From Verrucomicrobiota bacterium (GTDB lineage: Bacteria > Verrucomicrobiota > Verrucomicrobiia > Opitutales > UBA953): a stretch of 11,908 nucleotides of DNA. Under the pieces are notes generated by a model. That model was not told the origin of the DNA. It worked only from the letters and a program-made list of their open reading frames with translations, and did not search any database. Positions within the stretch are counted from its first letter, which is position 1, and each line of letters begins with the position of its first letter. The position numbers and the translations under genes are program-made. The stretch lies in NCBI GenBank assembly GCA_005798925.1, contig SYID01000009.1, forward strand, positions 1-11,908, written 5' to 3'. Below are positions 1 to 5,322 of the stretch, one piece after another.

Positions 1-529
1 CGTCCGTCTCCTGAAGGGCGAAGGCCCCGAGGACCTGCAGGACCTCGTCCTTAAGCTCGGCATGGAAGTCGTGCGTCTGGCCGGTGTCGCCGGTTCGACC
101 CTTTCCGCCAAGCAGACCGTCGAGAAGCACCTCAAGGACGGCTCCGCCCTCGAGAAGTTCAAGGCGATGGTCCGCGCCCAGGGCGGCAAGACCGACTGGA
201 TCGACGATCCCTCGAAGTTCCCCAAGGCGAAGTTCATCCGCAAGCTGCCCGCCCCGAAGCGTGGCTACGTGCATACCATCGACGCCGGCAAGATCGCCCA
301 AGGCGTCCGTCTGCTCGCCACCCTCAAGGACGGCACGCTCGACCCGTCGGTCGGCGTCACCGAGATCCGCAAGGTCGGCACGCAGGTCAAGCAAGGCGAG
401 CCGCTGATCATGATCCATTACAACGACGAGGCCAAGGTCGACGCCGCGCTGCCGTACTTCCGCGACGCCTACCGTCTCGCGCCCAAGCGTCCGAACATGC
501 CCCCGCTCGTCGTCGAGCGCGTGGCCTGA
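1..529 (+). CDS. deoA: Thymidine / pyrimidine-nucleoside phosphorylase, C-terminal part (partial at the 5' edge)
   Basis: The reading frame is open from the window edge (first full codon at 2) to TGA at 527-529, giving about 175 residues of a protein whose start lies outside. The family catalyses reversible phosphorolysis of thymidine or other pyrimidine nucleosides to the free base and (deoxy)ribose 1-phosphate, in the cytoplasm, for nucleoside salvage. The visible part begins with the family's LLKGEGPEDLQDLV helix (E. coli-type enzymes have GxGPxDL here). It continues into the C-terminal PYNP domain: RGYVHTIDAGKIA, then a KVGTQVKQGEPLIMIHYND segment that matches the VGDxVxxGxPLAxIHAxx signature. 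About 440 residues is usual for the family, so roughly 40% is seen. Whether it is DeoA proper or the broader Pdp type cannot be decided from this part. A strong terminator follows 25 nt after the stop, so this is the last gene of its transcript. Confidence 0.86.
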   Translation, partial: VRLLKGEGPEDLQDLVLKLGMEVVRLAGVAGSTLSAKQTVEKHLKDGSALEKFKAMVRAQGGKTDWIDDPSKFPKAKFIRKLPAPKRGYVHTIDAGKIAQGVRLLATLKDGTLDPSVGVTEIRKVGTQVKQGEPLIMIHYNDEAKVDAALPYFRDAYRLAPKRPNMPPLVVERVA

Positions 530-553
530 GTCGGCCCGCCAGGACGGAACGAA

Positions 554-585
554 AGCCGCGGAGCGATCCGCGGCTCTTTTGTTTT
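554..585 (+). terminator. Intrinsic (Rho-independent) terminator after the phosphorylase gene
   Basis: A perfect 9-bp stem AGCCGCGGA (554-562) / TCCGCGGCT (567-575) closes a GCGA tetraloop (563-566, GNRA type). It is followed by C and the T-rich tail TTTTGTTTT (577-585). It sits 25 nt after the phosphorylase stop and its tail touches the stop codon of the convergent lipoprotein gene. The minus strand has only a short TTT after the stem, so it probably works mainly for plus-strand transcription. Confidence 0.92.
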
Positions 586-1004
586 CAGCCTTCGCCGGCC
601 GGCGTGCCGTCGGACTTCAGGATGAGGATGAGCTTCTTGCCGTCCTTCCCGGTGAGTTCCACTTCCACCTCAAGGGCGGTCGGCAGCTTGCGTACGCCGA
701 TGGGGCCGGAGATCTGGGCGCACCCATGGGCCTTGAGGAAGTCGGCCGCCTCGGCGCCGTTCTCCAATAGGACGAGTCGTCCTAGCAAGGCTTGGCCGTC
801 AGCCTGGCCGACGGCGAGTTTCACCGTCTGATCGCGGAAATGATCGTCCAGCTGCGCCCACGTCACGACATCTCCGGCGGTGAAACTGCGTGCGCCATTG
901 CTCCGCAGGGCGCTCAGCTCCGCCGGCGTCCCGCGCAAGGTCTCCGCCGTGGGTTGGCAGCCGACGAGCAAGACGAGCATCAGGAGCGCGAGCGTAGGTC
1001 TCAT
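585..1004 (-). CDS. Small putative lipoprotein of unknown function
   Basis: A 139-aa protein starting at ATG (1002-1004 complement) and ending in TGA. The N-terminus is a short lipoprotein signal: Arg2, a hydrophobic run (residues 5-14) and the lipobox LVGC with the acceptor Cys16. The mature protein would therefore be a lipid-anchored envelope protein of about 124 residues. No family motif is recognised in the mature part. It contains a predicted alternation of charged and hydrophobic residues near the C-terminus (LEVEVEL, KKLILILK) that suggests a final beta-hairpin. The start lies 1 nt after the stop of the upstream dienelactone-hydrolase gene, so the two are almost certainly co-transcribed and probably translationally coupled. 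No Shine-Dalgarno sequence is seen. The lipoprotein assignment is well supported by the sequence; the function is unknown. Confidence 0.8.
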   Translation of the reverse strand: MRPTLALLMLVLLVGCQPTAETLRGTPAELSALRSNGARSFTAGDVVTWAQLDDHFRDQTVKLAVGQADGQALLGRLVLLENGAEAADFLKAHGCAQISGPIGVRKLPTALEVEVELTGKDGKKLILILKSDGTPAGEG

Positions 1005-1005
1005 G

Positions 1006-1770
1006 TCAGAAAATCCGCTTCAGGAACTGCTCCATCTGATACCAGGAGTCGCGGTCGGCGTCGGCGTGGTAGGCCGCTCCCTTGGAGTTGTCATTGCCCG
1101 CGGCCTTATGCGTGAAGCTGTGGACGGCACCGGGATACTTCACGAGTTTGTGGTCCACGCCGGAGGCCTTCATCTCGGCCTCGAAAGCGGCGACGTCCTT
1201 GGCCGGGACGAAGGGGTCGTCGGCGCCGTGCAGCGCGAGGACCTTGGCCTTGATATGCTTGCCGTCGGCCGGGGTCGGGGAGTCGAGTCCGCCGTGGAAA
1301 CTGACGACGCCCAGCACCTTGGCGCCGCTGCGGGCGAGTTCGATCGCGGCGGTGCCGCCGAAGCAATAGCCGGTCGCGGCCAGCTTCGCGGCGTCGGTGC
1401 GGCTGTCGCGGGCCAGGGCGTCGAGCGCCGCGTTCGCGCGGGCGCGGAGGAGGGCGCGGTCGGCCTTGTATTTGCCGGCTTCCTTGCCGGCGGCCGGAGG
1501 CTGCGGTCGGATGCCTTGGCCGTAGATGTCGGCGACCAGGACGTTATAGCCCAGGCCAGCCAGCTTGCGCGCGGCTTCCTTCTCGTGGTCGCTGACGCCG
1601 GTCCACTGGTGGATGATGAGCACGCCCGGCCGCTTGCCGGACACGGCGTCGTCGTAAGCCAGCCAGCCTTCGCAGAGGACCTCGCCGGCCTTGTATTCGA
1701 GTGGCTTCTCCACGACGGCCGCGGAGAGCGTGCCGACGACGGCGAAGACGGCGGGCAGGAGGGCTTTCAT
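1006..1770 (-). CDS. Secreted dienelactone hydrolase family protein (alpha/beta hydrolase)
   Basis: A 254-aa protein whose first ~18 residues (MKALLPAVFAVVGTLSAA) form a Sec-type signal peptide with an AxA-like end, so it is probably periplasmic. The rest is a single dienelactone-hydrolase domain. It shows the nucleophile elbow GYCFGG with Cys136 in place of the usual Ser, an Asp in HGADDPFVP (Asp184 or Asp185), and His217 in GAVHSFTH. This is the Cys-Asp-His triad of the family with its normal spacing. LIIHQWTGVSDHEK near residue 51 matches the family's oxyanion/active-site loop. Family members hydrolyse lactones or esters; many exported relatives have no known substrate, so none is assigned. 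The gene follows lpxA by 46 nt and precedes the small lipoprotein gene by 1 nt. A short inverted repeat, GCCTGC/GCAGGC (1771-1776 and 1785-1790), abuts the start codon and no Shine-Dalgarno is seen. Confidence 0.88.
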   Translation of the reverse strand: MKALLPAVFAVVGTLSAAVVEKPLEYKAGEVLCEGWLAYDDAVSGKRPGVLIIHQWTGVSDHEKEAARKLAGLGYNVLVADIYGQGIRPQPPAAGKEAGKYKADRALLRARANAALDALARDSRTDAAKLAATGYCFGGTAAIELARSGAKVLGVVSFHGGLDSPTPADGKHIKAKVLALHGADDPFVPAKDVAAFEAEMKASGVDHKLVKYPGAVHSFTHKAAGNDNSKGAAYHADADRDSWYQMEQFLKRIF

Positions 1771-1816
1771 GCCTGCGAAACTAGGCAGGCGGGCCGAAGG
1801 CGCAAGCGCCTAGGTC

Positions 1817-2593
1817 TCAGGCCAGGCCGCGCTTGGTCGACGCGGCGAAGTCCACGAAGGCCTTCACGACACGGCCGGAGGCCTCGGGCAGCGAACGGGC
1901 TTTCTCAAGCGCCTGCGTGGTGTTGAGCCCGTCGCGGTAGAAGGTCCGGTGCATCAGCTTGGCTGTGGCGATCTCCTCGTCGGTGAAGCCCGAGCGCTTC
2001 AGGCCGACGGCGTTGATCATCTTGCTCTCGCACGGATTGCCGTCGGCGATGACGAACGGAGGCACGTCTTGGACGCACTTGGAGCAGGCCGCGACCATCG
2101 CGTGGTCGCCGATGCGGCAGAACTGGTGGATGCCGGCGTTCCAGCCGATGTTCACGTGGTCGCCGACGTGCACATGGCCCGCGACGGCGGAGTGGCTGGA
2201 GATGACGAGGTGGTTGCCGATCACGCAGTCATGCGCGATGTGCGAATAGGCCAGCAGGACGTTGTCGTCGCCGAGGATGGTCCATTCGCCTTCCTGGGTG
2301 CCGAGGTGGACGCTGACGTATTCCCGGAAGACGTTGCGGGCGCCGATCTTGAGGCCGGGCTTGCCGGGGCGGGCCTTCAGGTCCTGCGTGCGGCCGCCGA
2401 TGAAGGCGTAGGGGAAGACCTCGCACCGCGGGCCGAGCTGCGCGTAGCCGTCGACCGTCGCGTGGTGGTGCAGGACGCAGCCGTCGCCCAGGGTGACGTC
2501 GCCGCCCACGTAGGCGTAGGCGCCGATCACGACGTCCCGGCCGAGCTGGGCGCCGGCTTCGACGATCGCGGTGGGGTGGACTTGCGTGGCCAT
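1817..2593 (-). CDS. lpxA: Acyl-[ACP]--UDP-N-acetylglucosamine O-acyltransferase LpxA
   Basis: A 258-aa protein (E. coli LpxA has 262) that catalyses the first step of lipid A synthesis, transfer of a 3-hydroxyacyl chain from ACP to UDP-GlcNAc in the cytoplasm. The N-terminal ~180 residues are a left-handed beta-helix built of hexapeptide repeats (VHPTAIVEAGAQLG, VVIGAYAYVG and so on). The catalytic His lies in SHIAHDC (His121, equivalent to E. coli His125), with His118 matching His122 and IHQFC His156 matching His160. The C-terminal helical domain carries GLKRSGF. The acyl-chain ruler position (E. coli Gly173 in MVGGC) is Ala169 here (MVAAC). The start is ATG at 2591-2593, chosen because the homology begins at MATQVHPTAIV; in-frame sequence further upstream is antisense to nothing and merely overlaps lpxC-fabZ in another frame. 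It lies 5 nt after the lpxC-fabZ stop, indicating one operon. Confidence 0.96.
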   Translation of the reverse strand: MATQVHPTAIVEAGAQLGRDVVIGAYAYVGGDVTLGDGCVLHHHATVDGYAQLGPRCEVFPYAFIGGRTQDLKARPGKPGLKIGARNVFREYVSVHLGTQEGEWTILGDDNVLLAYSHIAHDCVIGNHLVISSHSAVAGHVHVGDHVNIGWNAGIHQFCRIGDHAMVAACSKCVQDVPPFVIADGNPCESKMINAVGLKRSGFTDEEIATAKLMHRTFYRDGLNTTQALEKARSLPEASGRVVKAFVDFAASTKRGLA

Positions 2594-2598
2594 CCGGT

Positions 2599-3939
2599 TC
2601 AGCCGTTGGGCGAGTCGGCGATGGTGAAGAGCAGTTCGGCTGAGGACACGCACTCGCCGTTGACGAGGCATTCGCACTCGGCGGCGGCGATGCGGCCGCG
2701 GACCTTGGTGAGCTTGGCGCGGATCTCGAGGGTGTCGCCCGGCGTGACCGCCTTGCGGAACTTCACCTTGTCGGCGCTCATGAAGAAGACGACCTTCGGG
2801 GCTTCGTCGGCGGCGCCGCGGCGCAGCATGATGAGGCCGGCGGCCTGGGCCATCGCCTCGACCTGCAGGACGCCCGGCATGACCGGCTGGCCGGGGAAGT
2901 GTCCCTGGAAGTAAGGCTCGTTGATCGTGACGTTCTTGATCGCGACCAAGGAGTCGTCGTTGAGCTCGACCACGCGGTCGACCATCACGAACGGGTAGCG
3001 GTGGGGCAGGGCGTTGAGGATCTGGCGGATGTCGAGCGCCGAGCCGACGGGGGCCGTCGGGGCTTCGACCTTCGGCCCCGCGGGCGCGGCCTTGGCCTTG
3101 GGGGCCTTGGATTCCTGCCACTGCTTGCGCACGGCCGCGGCGAGGCGGGCGTTGAGCGCATGGCCGGGGCGGACGGCGATGATGTGCGCCTTGAGACGGA
3201 CGCCGGCGAGGACGATGTCGCCGACGATATCGAGGATCTTGTGGCGGACGAGCTCGTCCTTGAAGCGCAGGGGCTCCTTGCTGACGATCTTGTCGCCCTT
3301 CAGGATGATCGCGGAGTCGAGCGTGCCGCCCTTGATCAGGCCCTTCTCGATGAGGCCTTCGATGTCCTCGTAGATCGTGAAGGTGCGCGCCGGGGCGATC
3401 TGCGCCTCGTAGGTCTCGGCGTCGATGTCGATCGTGAGGTGCTGGGTATGGATGCCGCGGTCGTCGGCGGACGTGCAGGTGATGCGCAGGCCGTCGAAGG
3501 GCAGGGCGATGATGGACCGGCTGCCTTCGTTGATCGTGATCGGGTGCGTGAGCACGAACGTCTCGCGCGGCTCAGCCTGCTCGACGACGCCGCACTGGTG
3601 GATGAGCGTGGTGAACGGGCGGGCGGAACCGTCGACGATGGGCGGCTCGGAGGCGTCGAGTTCGATGACGGCGTTGTCCACGGCCATGCCGCTGAGGGCG
3701 GAGAGGACGTGCTCGATGGTGTGCAGCTTGACGGTGTCGGAAGAGACGGTCGTCTTGCGCTCGAGCTCGGTGATCATCTCCGAGACCGGACGTACCTCGG
3801 GCTTGCCGAAAAGGTCGATGCGACGGAAGACCAGGCCGGTGTTCGGAGCGCCCGGCTTCAGGGTCAGGGTGACCTCCTGTCCGGTGTGGAGGGCCTTGCC
3901 TTTCACGGAGGCTTCTTTGCCAAGGGTACGCTGTTTCAT
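2599..3939 (-). CDS. lpxC-fabZ: Bifunctional UDP-3-O-acyl-GlcNAc deacetylase / 3-hydroxyacyl-ACP dehydratase (LpxC-FabZ fusion)
   Basis: A 446-aa fusion of two lipid metabolism enzymes. Residues 1-~274 are LpxC, the zinc deacetylase that commits the cell to lipid A: start MKQRTLG, HTG at 18-20, zinc ligands His77 (TIEH), His233 and Asp237 (RHKILD), general base Glu76 and His260 (PGHALN). Residues ~275-302 are a Lys/Ala/Pro-rich linker. Residues ~303-446 are FabZ, a hot-dog-fold dehydratase acting on (3R)-hydroxyacyl-ACP: HRYPFVMVDR, then catalytic His347 (GHFPGQPVMPG) and Glu361 (LQVEAMAQ), the normal 14 residues apart. All catalytic residues are present, so both halves should be active. Such fusions are known in Bacteroidota and occur in PVC bacteria. 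ATG 3937-3939 is chosen because it matches the family N-terminus; the frame stays open to 4215 but that part is low-complexity intergenic repeat. lpxA follows 5 nt after the TGA. No Shine-Dalgarno precedes the start. Confidence 0.95.
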   Translation of the reverse strand: MKQRTLGKEASVKGKALHTGQEVTLTLKPGAPNTGLVFRRIDLFGKPEVRPVSEMITELERKTTVSSDTVKLHTIEHVLSALSGMAVDNAVIELDASEPPIVDGSARPFTTLIHQCGVVEQAEPRETFVLTHPITINEGSRSIIALPFDGLRITCTSADDRGIHTQHLTIDIDAETYEAQIAPARTFTIYEDIEGLIEKGLIKGGTLDSAIILKGDKIVSKEPLRFKDELVRHKILDIVGDIVLAGVRLKAHIIAVRPGHALNARLAAAVRKQWQESKAPKAKAAPAGPKVEAPTAPVGSALDIRQILNALPHRYPFVMVDRVVELNDDSLVAIKNVTINEPYFQGHFPGQPVMPGVLQVEAMAQAAGLIMLRRGAADEAPKVVFFMSADKVKFRKAVTPGDTLEIRAKLTKVRGRIAAAECECLVNGECVSSAELLFTIADSPNG

Positions 3940-3952
3940 GCCGTTCACATAG

Positions 3953-3961
3953 TTATTCACA
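3953..3961 (+). promoter_or_regulatory. DnaA-box-like 9-mer
   Basis: TTATTCACA fits the DnaA box consensus TTATNCACA exactly. It lies 14 nt upstream of the lpxC-fabZ start codon, where a bound protein could affect lpxC expression. A second copy with one mismatch, TTGTTCACA, lies at 4232-4240 in the same orientation, at the other end of the intergenic region. There is no AT-rich unwinding stretch or cluster of boxes, so an origin is not claimed. A chance match is possible. Confidence 0.25.
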
Positions 3962-4018
3962 CCCCCTTCGCTCTGTAAAGGCCTACTTTTGAGGGGTTTG
4001 GGGTGGAATTCACGGTGG

Positions 4019-4066
4019 AGGGTAAGGCTGAGGGATAGGGGTGGGGGTGGGGGTAGGGGTGGGCTG
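4019..4066 (+). repeat. G-rich degenerate hexamer tandem repeat (AGGGGT/GGGGGT), copy 1
   Basis: Eight hexamers run in one register, the central ones being AGGGGT (4037), GGGGGT (4043), GGGGGT (4049) and AGGGGT (4055), with degenerate units on both sides. The five G-runs of three or more, separated by single T or TA, have G-quadruplex potential on the plus strand. The tract lies 80 nt upstream of the lpxC-fabZ start. A related tract with the same units lies at 11437-11472, also just upstream of a minus-strand gene. Confidence 0.85.
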
Positions 4067-4074
4067 AAAGAGGG

Positions 4075-4123
4075 GATAACCGATGAAGGATGGAAGATGG
4101 ACGACGAAGGATGAAATGAACGC
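4075..4123 (+). repeat. Degenerate heptamer array, plus orientation (consensus GATGGAN)
   Basis: Seven 7-nt units follow each other without a break in register: GATAACC (4075), GATGAAG (4082), GATGGAA (4089), GATGGAC (4096), GACGAAG (4103), GATGAAA (4110) and a decayed TGAACGC (4117). The array starts 8 nt after the hexamer tract. It forms the left arm of a loose inverted repeat with the array at 4129-4184. Confidence 0.8.
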
Positions 4124-4128
4124 CCAGA

Positions 4129-4184
4129 TCCTATCCTCCATCGTCCATCATTCATCTGATTTCTCCATCTGCCGTTCGCCGTTC
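4129..4184 (-). repeat. Degenerate heptamer array, minus orientation (same GATGGAN family)
   Basis: Read on the minus strand from 4184, eight 7-nt units keep register: GAACGGC twice, then AGATGGA, GAAATCA, GATGAAT, GATGGAC, GATGGAG and GATAGGA. The units GATGGAC, GATGGAG and GATGAAT match those of the left array at 4075-4123, which is in the opposite orientation and only 5 nt away. The pair could fold into an imperfect long hairpin in RNA or in single-stranded DNA. Confidence 0.8.
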
Positions 4185-4203
4185 GGGTCCTGTCTCTCGC
4201 CCT

Positions 4204-4226
4204 CGCGGCGATCAACGTTCGCCGCG
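4204..4226. repeat. Perfect 8-bp inverted repeat upstream of pabA/trpG
   Basis: CGCGGCGA (4204-4211) and TCGCCGCG (4219-4226) are exact reverse complements separated by 7 nt. No T-run follows on the plus strand, so it does not look like a normal intrinsic terminator. It lies 64 nt upstream of the GTG start of pabA and upstream of the TTGACA element. It could be an operator or a remnant of an end of the adjoining repeat region; the role is unknown. Confidence 0.5.
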
Positions 4227-4255
4227 CTCACTTGTTCACACGGGGACGCGGTTCC

Positions 4256-4284
4256 TTGACACTGCAAGGCGCTGGGCAAATCGT
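4256..4284 (+). promoter_or_regulatory. Candidate promoter for the pabA-nrdR-alr operon
   Basis: A perfect -35 hexamer TTGACA (4256-4261) is followed after 17 nt by AATCGT (4279-4284), which keeps only the key A at position 2, T at 3 and T at 6 of TATAAT. The -10 is weak, but the spacing is ideal and the pair lies just before the first gene of the operon. With this placement transcription would begin at or very near the GTG start codon at 4291, giving a leaderless or nearly leaderless mRNA. This is inference only. Confidence 0.35.
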
Positions 4285-4290
4285 CCGCAT

Positions 4291-4854
4291 GTGCTGCTGG
4301 TCATCGATAACTACGATTCGTTCACCTATAACCTGGTCCAATACTTCGGGCAGTTGGGCGTGGAGCAGAAGGTGTACCGCAACGATCAGATCACGGTGGA
4401 AGAGGCCCTTGCGCTGAATCCCGACCGCGTGATGATCTCGCCCGGGCCATGCTCGCCCGCGGAAGCCGGCGTTTCGTGCGACATGATCCGCGCCTTCGCC
4501 GGCAGGAAGCCGATCCTCGGGGTCTGCCTCGGCCATCAGGCCATCGGCCATGTCTTCGGCGGCAAGGTCATCCGCGCCCCGCACCTGATGCACGGCAAGA
4601 CTTCGCCGGTGTTCCATAACAACACCGACGTCTTCAAGGGACTGCCTTCGCCGTTCGCCGCGACCCGCTACCACTCGCTCGTCGTCGAGCGTGCCACCTT
4701 CCCCGCCGTCCTCGAGGTGACGGCCTGGACCGAGGACGGTCTCGTGATGGGCCTGCGCCATCGCGAGCTGCCGGTCTGGGGCGTCCAGTTCCATCCGGAG
4801 TCCTTCGCGACCGAGCACGGCCTCCGGCTGCTGGGCAACTTCCTCCAGCTCTGA
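4291..4854 (+). CDS. pabA/trpG: Anthranilate / aminodeoxychorismate synthase component II (glutamine amidotransferase)
   Basis: A 187-aa class-I glutamine amidotransferase that supplies ammonia from glutamine to a chorismate-using partner, either TrpE (anthranilate, tryptophan) or PabB (aminodeoxychorismate, folate). The sequence shows the opening VIDNYDSFTYNLVQYF, the oxyanion segment SPGPCSP (50-55), the nucleophile Cys79 in GVCLGHQ, the MHGKTS motif (100-105), and His168/Glu170 in GVQFHPES. Length and motifs are complete for the subfamily. The start is taken as GTG 4291-4293, because homology begins at once with LLVIDNYDSF; the ATG at 4289 is out of frame. There is no Shine-Dalgarno. No trpE or pabB lies nearby, so a shared (amphibolic) subunit is possible. 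It is the first gene of a plus-strand operon; nrdR follows after 3 nt. Confidence 0.95.
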   Translation: MLLVIDNYDSFTYNLVQYFGQLGVEQKVYRNDQITVEEALALNPDRVMISPGPCSPAEAGVSCDMIRAFAGRKPILGVCLGHQAIGHVFGGKVIRAPHLMHGKTSPVFHNNTDVFKGLPSPFAATRYHSLVVERATFPAVLEVTAWTEDGLVMGLRHRELPVWGVQFHPESFATEHGLRLLGNFLQL

Positions 4855-4857
4855 GCG

Positions 4858-5322
4858 ATGTTCTGCCCCCGCTGCAATCACGAGGATACGAAGGTCCTGG
4901 AGACCCGCCTCGGGAAGGGCAATCATTCCATCCGGCGCCGCCGCGAGTGCCTGGCCTGCGACCACCGTTTCAGCACCATCGAGGAGATCGTCCGCGAAGG
5001 CATGGTCGTCGTGAAGCGCAACGGCGCCCGGGAGGAGTTCGACATCGGCAAGATCGCCTCCGGCGTCCGCAAGGCGACCGACAAGCGACCGATCGAGCTC
5101 GAGCGTATCAACCTGATGATCTCCGAGATCGTCGAGAACCTGCAGGCGAAGTTCGGCGACGAGGTCCCCTCCAGCGCGATCGGCGAGGAGATCATGGCGC
5201 GCCTTCAGGCGGTCGACCAGATCGCCTACGTCCGTTTCGCCAGCGTCTACCGCGAGTTCCGCGACATCGACGAGCTCGCCAAGGCCATCGACCAGCTTCG
5301 CAAGGGAGGGAAGCCCAAGTGA
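4858..5322 (+). CDS. nrdR: Transcriptional repressor NrdR
   Basis: A 154-aa protein of normal length for NrdR, the Zn-finger/ATP-cone repressor of ribonucleotide reductase genes, which senses ATP/dATP. The N-terminus has the zinc ribbon Cys3-x2-Cys6 and Cys31-x2-Cys34 (MFCPRC and ECLACD), followed by the characteristic RRRREC basic stretch and HRFSTIEE. Residues ~49-139 are an ATP-cone (VVVKRNGAREEFDIGKIASGVRKATDK). The start codon is 3 nt after the pabA/trpG stop. The stop (5320-5322) overlaps the GTG start of the next gene. No nrd structural gene is visible and I found no convincing NrdR box in the window, so its targets are elsewhere. Confidence 0.97.
   Translation: MFCPRCNHEDTKVLETRLGKGNHSIRRRRECLACDHRFSTIEEIVREGMVVVKRNGAREEFDIGKIASGVRKATDKRPIELERINLMISEIVENLQAKFGDEVPSSAIGEEIMARLQAVDQIAYVRFASVYREFRDIDELAKAIDQLRKGGKPK
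5302..5310 (+). promoter_or_regulatory. Shine-Dalgarno sequence for the gene at 5319
   Basis: AAGGGAGGG lies within the 3' end of nrdR, 8 nt before the GTG at 5319. It contains GGGAGG, a strong anti-SD match, and is the only clear Shine-Dalgarno among the starts in this window. It supports the GTG start overlapping the nrdR stop. Confidence 0.7.

Larger units (their letters stand above)
3940..4290. other. Divergent intergenic region between lpxC-fabZ and pabA/trpG
   Basis: These 351 nt hold no credible gene. Their base usage differs from the flanking genes: purine- or pyrimidine-biased runs and more A/T. From left to right there are a DnaA-box-like 9-mer (3953-3961), a G-rich hexamer tract (4019-4066), two opposed degenerate heptamer arrays (4075-4123 and 4129-4184), a hairpin (4204-4226), a second DnaA-box-like 9-mer with one mismatch (4232-4240) and a TTGACA promoter element (4256-4261). 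The promoters of both flanking operons must be here. The frame upstream of lpxC stays open through the repeats, but the encoded stretch is low-complexity and has no family match. Confidence 0.85.

Noticed and set aside
1798..1811. Terminator hairpin after lpxA (AGGCGCAAGCGCCT)
   Set aside because: The stem is only 5 bp with no T-run, and the next gene in the same direction begins 46 nt from lpxA; at most a weak processing or pausing site.
880..1926. 348-codon open frame on the plus strand over the dienelactone hydrolase gene
   Set aside because: It is antisense to a gene with a complete catalytic triad and signal peptide; its translation is low-complexity Gly/Ala/Val/Arg.
2594..3121. In-frame upstream extension of lpxA by 176 codons
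   Set aside because: It overlaps lpxC-fabZ in another frame and encodes Arg/Pro/Gly-rich sequence; LpxA homology begins at the ATG at 2593.
3945..3961. Possible NrdR box in the lpxC upstream region
   Set aside because: CACATAGTTATTCACA has the AT core but is not the palindrome expected of NrdR boxes, and no ribonucleotide reductase gene is near.
4019..4184. CRISPR array
   Set aside because: The repeats are 6 or 7 nt and contiguous, with no constant longer repeat and no spacers.
3940..4215. In-frame upstream extension of lpxC-fabZ by 92 codons
   Set aside because: The stretch runs through hexamer and heptamer repeats and translates to Ser/Pro/Leu-rich low-complexity sequence; LpxC homology starts at MKQRTLG.
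3940..4290. Replication origin
   Set aside because: Only one perfect and one imperfect DnaA-like 9-mer, no AT-rich unwinding region and no dnaA, dnaN or similar neighbour.
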